In this document: in pieces, positions 14,908 to 22,259 of the stretch
Layout of the letters: the number at the start of each line of letters is the position of its first letter
Numbering within the stretch: position 1 is the first letter of the stretch
NCBI GenBank assembly: GCA_023458995.1
Contig: JAEWVV010000007.1
Span: 1-22,259 of the forward strand
Source of the DNA: Bacillota bacterium
Lineage (GTDB): Bacteria > Bacillota_I > Bacilli_A > Acholeplasmatales > Acholeplasmataceae
DNA: 22,259 nt
Direction of reading: 5' to 3'
Position numbers and translations under genes: made by a program
The notes under the pieces: model-generated
Told to the model about the DNA's origin: nothing
Database searches by the model: none
The model's input: only the letters and a program-made list of their open reading frames with translations

Positions 14908-17556
14908 TTATTGAATATCTGCAATCTTATTAATGATGCTTCGAACAAAAGCTTTTGTCCATTGATACAAGTTAGATAAAACGTACATCATTGGGAAGGT
15001 TGCTTGTGCTAAAACTAAGAGTAATAAAATATGAGGTGCACTTAATACGACGGTTGAGTCATAGAATTTACTTGGTACAATCGGGACAAACTGGAAGAAG
15101 TTTGGCATAAAGAAGATACCAAAGATAAATACTGTAACCATGAGTAAGAATAAGATACGACGCATTTTATTAAATGGTGTTGTTACTCGATAAAGTACAG
15201 TGAGTGAAACAACGGTTGCTGAAATAACAACGAGTGTTTCTGTGACTTTATCTGACATACCTAATGATGGTTGGAATGCAAAGATAATTAAACTATTAAT
15301 CATAACAACCAGTGCACCAGGTAATGCTGATCTTAAGATATTCCACAAGAACTTACCTTTAACCTGTTTATTATTTGGTTCAAGCGCTAAGAAGAATGAA
15401 GGAATACCAATAACTAAATAATCAATTAAGATTAACTGGTTTGGTTGAATAGGGTAAACACCTTTTCTGATAATCGCTACAATAACAAGTAAGAAACTAA
15501 ATATCGTCTTCGTTAAGAAGAGTGTTGATACTCTCTGAACGTTATTAATAACTCGGCGGCCTTCAGATACAACCTTAGGCATTGATGAGAAGTTTGAATC
15601 AAGTAAGACAAGGTGCGATACGTTTCTTGCTGCTTCAGATCCTGAAGCCATCGCAATCGATGTATCCGCCTCTTTTAGCGCTAAGATGTCATTGACACCA
15701 TCACCTGTCATTGCGACTGTTCTACCGTTGTTTTTAAGCGATTCAATGAGAAGTTTCTTTTGTTGTGGTGATACACGTCCAAATACGGTGAAACGTGATG
15801 CAGAACGCACAACTTCTTTATCTTGCATACCTTCTAATGAAATATATTTATCCGCATTAGCGATACCTGCACGTTGTGAAATTCTAGCAACTGTTATTGG
15901 GTTATCACCAGAAATGACTTTAACATCAACATTATGTGACTTAAAGTATTCAATCGTATCAATCGCATCTGGACGAATCGTATCTTCAATCATGATCAAT
16001 GCAAGTGGTGACACTTTACCTTGAACTTGATTATCAACAATTTCACCATCGCTATATGCAACTGCTAATACACGATAACCCTCTTGAGATTGTTTGTCGA
16101 CTTCTTTAGAGATTAAACCATAATTTTCTTTAACGACAAATTCTGGAGCACCTAAAATAAATGTGCCATAACGATCAAACTGAACAGCTGAAAATTTACG
16201 TTGGCTTGAAAATGGAATAAGTGCTTTATGACGAATACGTTTAGCTGTACCAAAACGTTCAGCAAGTGCATCGGATGTCAAGTTTGGATCATTTTGTGCA
16301 TTGATCATTGCTGAAATAATGTTTTTAAGTGGTAAACCTGTTTCATTCTTATATTCGATAATACTCTTAACGGTCATCGTTCCATCGGTGATTGTCCCTG
16401 TCTTATCAAGACAAAGTGTATCAACTCTCGCAAGCATTTCAATACAATATAACTCTTGAACAAGTGTATTGTTTTGTGCAAGTCTGATAACACCTACTGC
16501 AAGTGCCATCGATGTGAGTAAGAAGAGTCCTGATGGAATCATACCAATCATCGCACCAGCAGTCTTTTGAACAATTTCATTATAAGGTAATGTTGAATAT
16601 GTGCTCATCAAATAGAAGAGTACAATCGCAATCGGGATAATAAGAGATCCAACAATACGAATAATAATTTTCAATGAGCCTAAGAGATCAGACTCAGGTT
16701 TCTTATATTTCTTTGCTTGATTGGTTAATTTTTGGATATAGATGTTATGTCCAACAGCGGTTGCTTGTGCATAACAGTTACCTGATACAACAAATGAACC
16801 TGAATAAAGCGTATCGCCTTTTTTCTTAATGATTGGATCAGATTCACCGGTTAAAAGTGATTCATTCACTTCAACAGTGCCTTGTCTAACAACGGCGTCA
16901 GCAGGAATTTGTTTACCTGATGATAGATGTAAAATATCATCAATCACAACATCAGATACACCAATTTCAAGTTCACTACCGTCTCTAATCACAATCGCGG
17001 TTGGTGCTGTTAATAACGATAATTTATCAATGGTTTTCTTTGCTCTAATTTCTTGAATGATACCAATCGTAATATTGGCAGTAATAACACCCATAAAGAA
17101 GAGTTGAGTGATCGCTGCATTAACTGAGATTAACCAAGCAGCAATACCAAAGTTCAAGAAGTTAAAGAATGTGAATATATTACTTGTAATAATCGTTGTA
17201 ATTGATTTCGTTGAACCCATATCACCAATATTGGCAAGACCTGCCATTTGGCGTAATTCAACTTCTTCGGTTGTTAACCCTTTTTCGATTTCTGGATTAT
17301 ATCTTTCAACAACGATATCATCTTTTGTCTTAACACGTGACTTTAAGTCGATTGCTTCTTCTGGTTGTGAATCAAGTGGGACATGCAGCCCTAAAGGATC
17401 ACCCTGCATGGTGAGTAGTTGTTCTTTGATAACGGTTTTTGGACCTTTGGTGCGCTTAGGTTTGGGTGTATCTTGGACAGTTACGTCTTCGATCAGCGCT
17501 TCTAAGTCTTGGTTTGCTTCTTTATTGCTGATTTTTTTATCAACCGTTTTTTCCAT
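14908..17556 (-). CDS. Cation-transporting P-type ATPase, CtpE-like
   Basis: This 882-residue membrane pump has all the P-type hallmarks: the actuator motif LLTGES, the phosphorylation site DKTGT with Asp384, and the hinge motif TGDGVND. About ten membrane helices are visible, four before the catalytic domain and six after it. Helix 4 carries IPSGLFLLTS where Ca2+ pumps have PEGLP. The overall pattern (VQELYCIEMLARVDTLCLDK) resembles mycobacterial CtpE, a calcium transporter, but the ion cannot be fixed from the sequence. There is no CxxC metal-binding domain. A hydrophilic N-terminal stretch of about 90 residues, rich in Lys and acidic residues, precedes the pump. The start follows AAAGGAC by 6 bases and lies 17 bases inside the end of mrnC. 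The gene interrupts the usual mrnC-rlmB neighbourhood. Confidence 0.92.
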   Translation of the reverse strand: MEKTVDKKISNKEANQDLEALIEDVTVQDTPKPKRTKGPKTVIKEQLLTMQGDPLGLHVPLDSQPEEAIDLKSRVKTKDDIVVERYNPEIEKGLTTEEVELRQMAGLANIGDMGSTKSITTIITSNIFTFFNFLNFGIAAWLISVNAAITQLFFMGVITANITIGIIQEIRAKKTIDKLSLLTAPTAIVIRDGSELEIGVSDVVIDDILHLSSGKQIPADAVVRQGTVEVNESLLTGESDPIIKKKGDTLYSGSFVVSGNCYAQATAVGHNIYIQKLTNQAKKYKKPESDLLGSLKIIIRIVGSLIIPIAIVLFYLMSTYSTLPYNEIVQKTAGAMIGMIPSGLFLLTSMALAVGVIRLAQNNTLVQELYCIEMLARVDTLCLDKTGTITDGTMTVKSIIEYKNETGLPLKNIISAMINAQNDPNLTSDALAERFGTAKRIRHKALIPFSSQRKFSAVQFDRYGTFILGAPEFVVKENYGLISKEVDKQSQEGYRVLAVAYSDGEIVDNQVQGKVSPLALIMIEDTIRPDAIDTIEYFKSHNVDVKVISGDNPITVARISQRAGIANADKYISLEGMQDKEVVRSASRFTVFGRVSPQQKKLLIESLKNNGRTVAMTGDGVNDILALKEADTSIAMASGSEAARNVSHLVLLDSNFSSMPKVVSEGRRVINNVQRVSTLFLTKTIFSFLLVIVAIIRKGVYPIQPNQLILIDYLVIGIPSFFLALEPNNKQVKGKFLWNILRSALPGALVVMINSLIIFAFQPSLGMSDKVTETLVVISATVVSLTVLYRVTTPFNKMRRILFLLMVTVFIFGIFFMPNFFQFVPIVPSKFYDSTVVLSAPHILLLLVLAQATFPMMYVLSNLYQWTKAFVRSIINKIADIQ

Positions 17557-17926
17557 GCGTTTGTCCTTTCTCGATCCACTCGATCGCTTTTAATATGAGC
17601 GTATCCACACGTTCTTTGTCTTTGAGATATGTCCCACCGATCAGTGCTTCAAATCCCGTAGCTTTTGCGTATGTTTGAGGATCCATGTTACCTCGACCTC
17701 TACCTGAAGCATTTCTGCCTCTTTTAAAGAGATCTATTTCTTCTTCAAAAAGGAGGTTGTCATCAAGCAAATAATCCATAATTTGTGCTTGAGCAGTTCC
17801 TGATGTAAATTTGATTGCAAGTTTATGCAAATCGTTCACATCTGTCCATTTTTGATTAATGAGGTGCGTTCTTACTGATAATTCATAATAACTGTCACCT
17901 AAATAAGCGAGGGTTAATCCGTTCAA
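17540..17926 (-). CDS. mrnC: Mini-ribonuclease III
   Basis: Mini-III is an RNase III domain without the double-stranded RNA-binding domain; in B. subtilis it matures 23S rRNA. The 128 residues contain LAYLGDSYYELSVRTHL (catalytic Asp in GDS), FKRGRNA and TGFEALIGGTYL (second acidic motif), all family signatures. The start appears to be TTG at 17926 behind AGAGGATGG; no in-frame ATG fits. It starts one base after the cysS stop and its 3' end overlaps the ATPase start by 17 bases, so the three genes are probably one transcript. cysS-mrnC is also the B. subtilis order. Confidence 0.93.
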   Translation of the reverse strand: MNGLTLAYLGDSYYELSVRTHLINQKWTDVNDLHKLAIKFTSGTAQAQIMDYLLDDNLLFEEEIDLFKRGRNASGRGRGNMDPQTYAKATGFEALIGGTYLKDKERVDTLILKAIEWIEKGQTHGKNG

Positions 17927-17927
17927 A

Positions 17928-19241
17928 TTACATCCATCCTCTTTCGCTTAACTGATTTCTAATTTGATCAGCTCTCGCATAGTCTTTATTATTTCTAGCT
18001 TGTTCCCATGCTTTATATAAAGTGAGCGTATCATCGGTTAGTTCATAACGAGGCATGATACCCAATATATCCATAATGACCTTCGTTGTCTGATAGAAAA
18101 CAGCAAGTCTATGAACATCTTTTTCTTTATTCATCGCTTTTAATAAATCATAGATTAACGTAATGACATTGGGAATGTTAAAATCGTCATTCATCCACAT
18201 ATAAAATGAATCCATATAGTTTTCATCGATCTCAATGGTGAATGCTTTATTGAGTGAAACAGTTAAAAAAGCTTTTTTAAGGCTTCGTTTTATTTTATCA
18301 TATTCTTTACTAAACTGCACCATTAAATCTTCCGAGTAGTTGATGGGCATCCGGTAATGATGTCCTACCATAAGGAATCTAAAAGCGAGTGGATCATAGT
18401 CTTGAATTAAATCTTTAACCCATGTGATATTGCCTAAAGATTTACTCATTTTGGTGTTGTCAACATCAAGTCTACCCACATGCATCCAGTAGCGTGCAAT
18501 GGAGTGATTATCATGTGCACATGTTTGTGCAATTTCGTTTTCATGATGTGGGAATTTTAAGTCTGTACCGCCACCATGAATATCTATTTCACCATCAAAG
18601 ATTTCATGATTCATCACGGCACATTCTGTATGCCATCCAGGTCTTCCTTCACCCCAAGGTGATGGATAACGAAGTCCTTCTTCAGTCGTTTTCCAAAGTG
18701 AAAAATCTTTGGGATCTTCTTTGTCATCCTCTAAGGAAATACGAACTCCTGATGAAAGTTCATCAATGTTTTGTTTACTTAAAGCGCCATAATTTTTAAC
18801 CTTAGTTACTCTAAAATAAACACCTGATGGTCTAACATAAGCGTAGCCTTGATCGATTAAATCTTGAATGTAATCAATCATCTGAGTTACATACTCAGTT
18901 GCTTTAGGCATCATATCAGGAAGAGCACTTCCTAGAGCATGTGTCATTTCAATAAATCTATCGGTATATCGTTTTGTAATCTCGTTTTCTAAAACACCTT
19001 CAGCTTTAGCTTTATCAATAATTTTGTCATCAACATCTGTGATGTTAGAGACAAATAGAACATCGTATCCGACATAACTTAAGTAGCGTTTTACAACATC
19101 AAAAAAGATGACAGGGCGTGCATTACCGAGGTGAATATCACCATACACCGTGGGTCCACAAACATACATCGTGACCCGCTTTGGCTTGATTGTTTGAAAG
19201 TCTTCTATGGTGTTGGATAGTGAATTATATAGTTTAATCAT
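17928..19241 (-). CDS. cysS: Cysteine--tRNA ligase
   Basis: This class I aminoacyl-tRNA synthetase charges tRNA-Cys. The 437 residues show the HIGH-type motif HLGN at residues 37-40, preceded by the zinc ligand Cys28 (YVCGPTVYGD). FVSNITDVDDKI and the HTECAVMNHEIFDGEIDIHG zinc region follow, then KMSKS at 264-268. It is slightly shorter than the usual 460 or so, with a compact C-terminal domain. GAGGAGG lies 8 bases before the ATG. Upstream is a short leader of under 20 bases and no T-box, unlike the gltX-cysE-cysS operon of B. subtilis; cysE is not adjacent here. Confidence 0.97.
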   Translation of the reverse strand: MIKLYNSLSNTIEDFQTIKPKRVTMYVCGPTVYGDIHLGNARPVIFFDVVKRYLSYVGYDVLFVSNITDVDDKIIDKAKAEGVLENEITKRYTDRFIEMTHALGSALPDMMPKATEYVTQMIDYIQDLIDQGYAYVRPSGVYFRVTKVKNYGALSKQNIDELSSGVRISLEDDKEDPKDFSLWKTTEEGLRYPSPWGEGRPGWHTECAVMNHEIFDGEIDIHGGGTDLKFPHHENEIAQTCAHDNHSIARYWMHVGRLDVDNTKMSKSLGNITWVKDLIQDYDPLAFRFLMVGHHYRMPINYSEDLMVQFSKEYDKIKRSLKKAFLTVSLNKAFTIEIDENYMDSFYMWMNDDFNIPNVITLIYDLLKAMNKEKDVHRLAVFYQTTKVIMDILGIMPRYELTDDTLTLYKAWEQARNNKDYARADQIRNQLSERGWM

Positions 19242-19264
19242 CGTGATGCCCTCCTCTTTGTTTA

Positions 19265-19293
19265 ATTATAGTAGAAATCTTGAAATTATACAA
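19265..19293 (-). promoter_or_regulatory. Promoter of cysS-mrnC-ATPase
   Basis: TTGTAT (19288-19293), 17 bases, TATAAT (19265-19270) on the minus strand. The -10 box is perfect. The start point would be only about 17 bases before the cysS ATG, which leaves no room for a leader riboswitch. Confidence 0.75.
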
Positions 19294-19334
19294 GAAATCT
19301 ATATTAAATAGGCTGTTTCTTACGTTAAATGAAA

Positions 19335-19361
19335 GAAAAAACCACCTATTATGATAGGTGG
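19335..19361 (-). terminator. Terminator after the DUF2779 gene
   Basis: CCACCTAT, a CATA loop and ATAGGTGG form a perfect 8-pair stem followed by TTTTTTC on the minus strand, 5 bases after the stop codon. Confidence 0.92.
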
Positions 19362-19366
19362 CTTAA

Positions 19367-21202
19367 TTATATCTTTCTAAGCTCGTCTAATATTTCTACC
19401 ATGGCCCAAGTATCTTGTTTACAGTATTCCAAAAGATCAGTATATGTTTTTTCAAATGTCTTTGAATCCATTAAAGGAAACTTCGCATAGGCAACTAATG
19501 CTTCTGTACCGTTGGCAATCGGTAATCCCTTATATGATAAATTACTGAAGAGTGGTAATACCTTTTTAATCGAGAATGAACCATTTAAATCGTTATGGTA
19601 ATAATTGATTAATTTCCCCTCATCTTCTGGAAAACCAAGTTCTTTGAATAGTCTCGAATTTCCTCTTAAAAGATACATTAAATCAAACAAGCGGTCAACC
19701 ATGTTAAGTAATCTTTCACGGTGCTCAGGAAATAGTTTTGCCATTTCTTTGAGTCTTGTTTGTTCAAATGATTGATTGTAAACCATGATAGATCCACCAT
19801 CAGGTTTAATCGTATCAAGCATCTTTTCAACAAGTTCTCTTCTTAAGTCCGTGTGCTTATAAGCGATATAGGATACATTATCTAAATCCTTATCACATAC
19901 CCCAGGACTGTGTTCGATATGAATCGAAAATTGGAAAAGTGATTGTGTATAAGGAACTTCACCTTTAAATCTCGGTAAAGGACAAGGAAATGTTTCAAAA
20001 TCAAGATGGTAAATCGGATATTTTAAAGCTTTGATTCCGGCTCTGATTTTAGAGGTGTTATAGTAGGGAACATCGGATTCCATCACATTACGTTGAATCT
20101 TGTTATTCTCTCTTTTAAGCCATTCTCTAGGAATATCAAGAGCGCTCGTTATACCATCATTGATCAGTTCATAGCGGTCATGTTTAACACCTGTTTCATC
20201 TTCAAAGCCAAAATGGTTTTGCATATAGGTGAACACGCTATTTTTAGCAGGTAAATGTTTAAAGCATATCGGATAAAAAATACATTCTCTTGTATCTTTT
20301 CTTTGACAATGAGGTCCTAAATCAACAGGATTCGCATTCATTGTATCAAGTCTCTTCAAGACGGTATCAATATCTTGATCTAGAATAGGCATCATCTTTT
20401 CAGTTAAGGATGTAACATCAATCATTTTAACAACATCATCACCATAGATGGGTTCATTCTTTTCATTAACTTTACCTTCGTGAACGTATTCTGCATTTAA
20501 GACAACAAGATAGTATTTAACTTTTTTAGTTACTTTAATGGCGTGTTCTAAGACGTAACGCTGATATGAAATATCATAGATATAACGTCCTTCTTTGGTT
20601 AATCGATTTTTAAATCGTTCAATCTTTTCGTTATACTTATCGTTAACACAACCACCGATATCTTCTTGTAACATTAAAATACCTTCAGGAGATTCGACAA
20701 ATAGTGGAACTTTTTCACCGTCATCATCTTTATATTCTTTTTCAACAAATTTCTTAGATGTTGTTGCTTTTACTTCAAAGACTCTAATCGTATCTTTATC
20801 TTCTTGATAACCATCAAGGAAACAATAAAAGTGAAAACCATCTTTTTCATAGGTAAACCGTTTTTGTTTATAGGTATCCAGGTTATATGTAACTTGTCCT
20901 TGATATTTCTTTTCAATAACTTGACCTGCTAGAATTTCGATGAGTGAATAATATGGCATCATGACTTCCATTTGAGGGTCATCTGATTTTAAAAGATCTA
21001 TTTCTTCATTTTCATCTTCTTCATACATCGAATCCATGAGATACTTCTTTTTCTCCTGGTTTTCTATGCCAATTAAATCTTCAAGTTCAGGATCATCGGT
21101 AAACGAAACAACCGCTTTTGTTTTGTCGCGGTATATTTCATCTAATGCGGGAAACCTGTTGCATCTGATGTAGTTAATAAATTTAGTTTTCGATATTTTC
21201 AT
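19367..21202 (-). CDS. DUF2779 protein with Cas4/RecB-like and DEDD-exonuclease-like domains
   Basis: This 611-residue protein appears to join two nuclease folds. The N-terminal half has a PD-(D/E)XK pattern: Asp130 (CFLDGY), then Glu143-Val-Lys145 (FEVKATT). It also has four cysteines laid out like an iron-sulfur cluster of Cas4/AddB type, Cys14 near the start and C299-X7-C307-X5-C313. The C-terminal half, the DUF2779 region, begins YHLDFET with Asp401 and Glu403. It continues with MVYNQSFEQTRLKEM and ends with Tyr593-CKQ-Asp597, fitting the three motifs of DEDDy 3'-5' exonucleases. The start at 21202 follows AAAGGTGG; an upstream in-frame start at 21223 overlaps the -10 box. The gene stands alone between terminators. 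DNA repair or defence are possible roles; neither is shown by the context. Confidence 0.85.
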   Translation of the reverse strand: MKISKTKFINYIRCNRFPALDEIYRDKTKAVVSFTDDPELEDLIGIENQEKKKYLMDSMYEEDENEEIDLLKSDDPQMEVMMPYYSLIEILAGQVIEKKYQGQVTYNLDTYKQKRFTYEKDGFHFYCFLDGYQEDKDTIRVFEVKATTSKKFVEKEYKDDDGEKVPLFVESPEGILMLQEDIGGCVNDKYNEKIERFKNRLTKEGRYIYDISYQRYVLEHAIKVTKKVKYYLVVLNAEYVHEGKVNEKNEPIYGDDVVKMIDVTSLTEKMMPILDQDIDTVLKRLDTMNANPVDLGPHCQRKDTRECIFYPICFKHLPAKNSVFTYMQNHFGFEDETGVKHDRYELINDGITSALDIPREWLKRENNKIQRNVMESDVPYYNTSKIRAGIKALKYPIYHLDFETFPCPLPRFKGEVPYTQSLFQFSIHIEHSPGVCDKDLDNVSYIAYKHTDLRRELVEKMLDTIKPDGGSIMVYNQSFEQTRLKEMAKLFPEHRERLLNMVDRLFDLMYLLRGNSRLFKELGFPEDEGKLINYYHNDLNGSFSIKKVLPLFSNLSYKGLPIANGTEALVAYAKFPLMDSKTFEKTYTDLLEYCKQDTWAMVEILDELRKI

Positions 21203-21223
21203 GAGTACCCCACCTTTAAACAT

Positions 21224-21229
21224 ATTATA
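21224..21229 (-). promoter_or_regulatory. Promoter -10 box of the DUF2779 gene
   Basis: TATAAT on the minus strand, with a weak ATGAAA as possible -35 box 18 bases upstream. The leader would be about 15 bases. Confidence 0.5.
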
Positions 21230-21258
21230 CCTAAGAAATCGTCTTTATTTCATTATAT

Positions 21259-21299
21259 AAAAAAAGTCGCTTACATCAAGTAAAAATGTAATGCGACTT
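21259..21299 (-). terminator. Terminator after the GLUG-repeat gene
   Basis: AAGTCGC pairs with GCGACTT, and within it TTACAT pairs with ATGTAA across one bulged base; a run of seven T follows. It is one of the strongest terminators in the window. Confidence 0.92.
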
Positions 21300-21306
21300 G
21301 TATTTA

Positions 21307-22259
21307 TTAATTTGTATATTGTGCTATGTAATTTTGAATGAATTCACTATTAAAGAATCCATCGAAGGTCGTGATAACATCGATAACATCACTACCTGTT
21401 TGATCGACATCGTTTACCATTAAGCTTAATTCTCCAAAATAACTGAATACATTTGCAGCGGATGAAACATATTCTGCTTTCAATTGTGACGCCTTTAAAA
21501 TAACATCCTCTGATAATTCAAGATCAATTAAAGCACGATCAGAATATCTTAAATTACCTTCCGATAATTTACTTGTAGTGTATGAACCATAGAGCCCACC
21601 AACAAAGAAATATTTCTTTACGTTGGCTTCATAATTATTTTTTTCATGGCTTATTCTAATCGAACCACTATAAAGCGCTTGATTGACGTTGCTAAAAGCA
21701 ATACCCGCAATACCACCTACATAGAGGAAATATTTACCTTTTGTTGTTCCATCAATAGTACCGAAGTCTAAGGTAATCGATATATCCCCTGAACTAATTA
21801 AGTTTTCAACAGAACGGTTAACGTTGCGTGCGTTATGATAACCAATAACACCACCAACGTTAATGTTTAAATCGCGATCCTTAATGCTAACTCCAGCCAT
21901 TTCTACACGAATATTTGCATGAGATTGAATTTCTTTTAATGTTGATTCTTCACCAAGCATACCGATTGCTCCACCCACACGAATACGTCCGTAGGACGTT
22001 GATTTCACATGAATGTTTGTTGAATCAACAGATGAATTAATCACATTACCTCTTGATTCACCGACTAAACCACCAACATAAGCTTGGACAGTTGATGATG
22101 TTGTGTAATGAATTGCACTGTTAATGACACGAACATTTTCAATACGACCATTGGATGATGCAATATATCCAGCAACTAGTCCAACACGTGATGATGTTGA
22201 CATTGAAAGTGGATTTTCTTGCGTACCAATCGTTACAGTATCTAACATCACATTTTTAA
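21307..22259 (-). CDS. GLUG-repeat surface-type protein, C-terminal part
   Basis: The reading frame is open to the right edge, so the real start lies outside the window; about 316 residues are visible. Six GLUG-type motifs occur (VGLVAGYI, VGGLVGES, VGGAIGML, VGGVIGYH, VGGIAGIA, VGGLYGSY), spaced 33-46 residues apart. They are separated by short beta-strand stretches such as ENVRVINSAI. This is the usual look of large exported proteins with repeated beta structure. The tail of about 95 residues is acidic, with no LPXTG motif and no membrane anchor, so anchoring must come from the unseen N-terminus (for example a lipoprotein signal). A role in adhesion or surface display is inferred from the family. 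The apparent GTG start near the edge is not a real start. Confidence 0.8.
   Translation of the reverse strand, partial: KNVMLDTVTIGTQENPLSMSTSSRVGLVAGYIASSNGRIENVRVINSAIHYTTSSTVQAYVGGLVGESRGNVINSSVDSTNIHVKSTSYGRIRVGGAIGMLGEESTLKEIQSHANIRVEMAGVSIKDRDLNINVGGVIGYHNARNVNRSVENLISSGDISITLDFGTIDGTTKGKYFLYVGGIAGIAFSNVNQALYSGSIRISHEKNNYEANVKKYFFVGGLYGSYTTSKLSEGNLRYSDRALIDLELSEDVILKASQLKAEYVSSAANVFSYFGELSLMVNDVDQTGSDVIDVITTFDGFFNSEFIQNYIAQYTN

Noticed and set aside
19242..19334. T-box riboswitch before cysS
   Set aside because: The stretch is short and AT-rich, with no specifier stem, no T-box sequence and no terminator; the promoter sits next to the gene.
1..22259. CRISPR arrays, tRNA or rRNA genes, classical defence or toxin-antitoxin systems
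   Set aside because: I read for regularly spaced repeats, tRNA-like cloverleafs and paired small genes and found none.

Overview
The window looks like a chromosomal segment from a mollicute of the Acholeplasma type (Acholeplasmatales, or the related Izemoplasma-like lineages). It is AT-rich. Its core genes follow the Bacillus order cysS-mrnC-rlmB-sigH-rpmG-secE-nusG-rplK-rplA-rplJ-rplL-ybxB-rpoB-rpoC. TGA serves as a real stop (secE, rlmB, the ybxB-like gene) and Trp is TGG, which fits Acholeplasma rather than Mycoplasma proper. The species cannot be told from this sequence. Every gene but one lies on the minus strand, so transcription runs from right to left.

From right to left: positions 22259-21307 hold the C-terminal part of a GLUG-repeat surface-type protein, followed by a strong terminator. 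Next is a two-nuclease DUF2779 protein (21202-19367) with its own promoter and terminator. A cysS-mrnC-P-type ATPase unit follows (19241-14908), whose ATPase start overlaps the end of mrnC. Then come rlmB and a sigH-like sigma factor, joined by an ATGA overlap (14805-13601). A strong promoter drives rpmG-secE-nusG (13527-12406), which ends in a terminator overlapping the nusG stop codon.

In most Firmicutes rplK comes directly after nusG. Here four unrelated genes lie between them (12325-9688): a small membrane protein, a two-domain VOC/glyoxalase protein (the only plus-strand gene), an FrnE-type DsbA protein and a YccF-type membrane protein. The ribosomal block rplK-rplA-rplJ-rplL has a near-consensus promoter, two candidate L1-binding sites and a clear L10 leader with a terminator hairpin before rplJ. 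It ends in a terminator, followed by a ybxB-like methyltransferase, then rpoB with its own promoter, and rpoC, which runs off the left edge.

The most unusual feature is the RpoC N-terminus. About 160 extra residues precede the normal start of beta-prime. The first 121 or so read as two tandem domains resembling the C-terminal domain of the RNA polymerase alpha subunit, but with Glu where alpha has its main DNA-contacting Arg. RpoB also carries an internal duplication and has Gln at the position of E. coli His526. There is no gene-free stretch longer than about 150 bases. I saw no tRNA, rRNA, CRISPR array, T-box, insertion sequence or replication origin.
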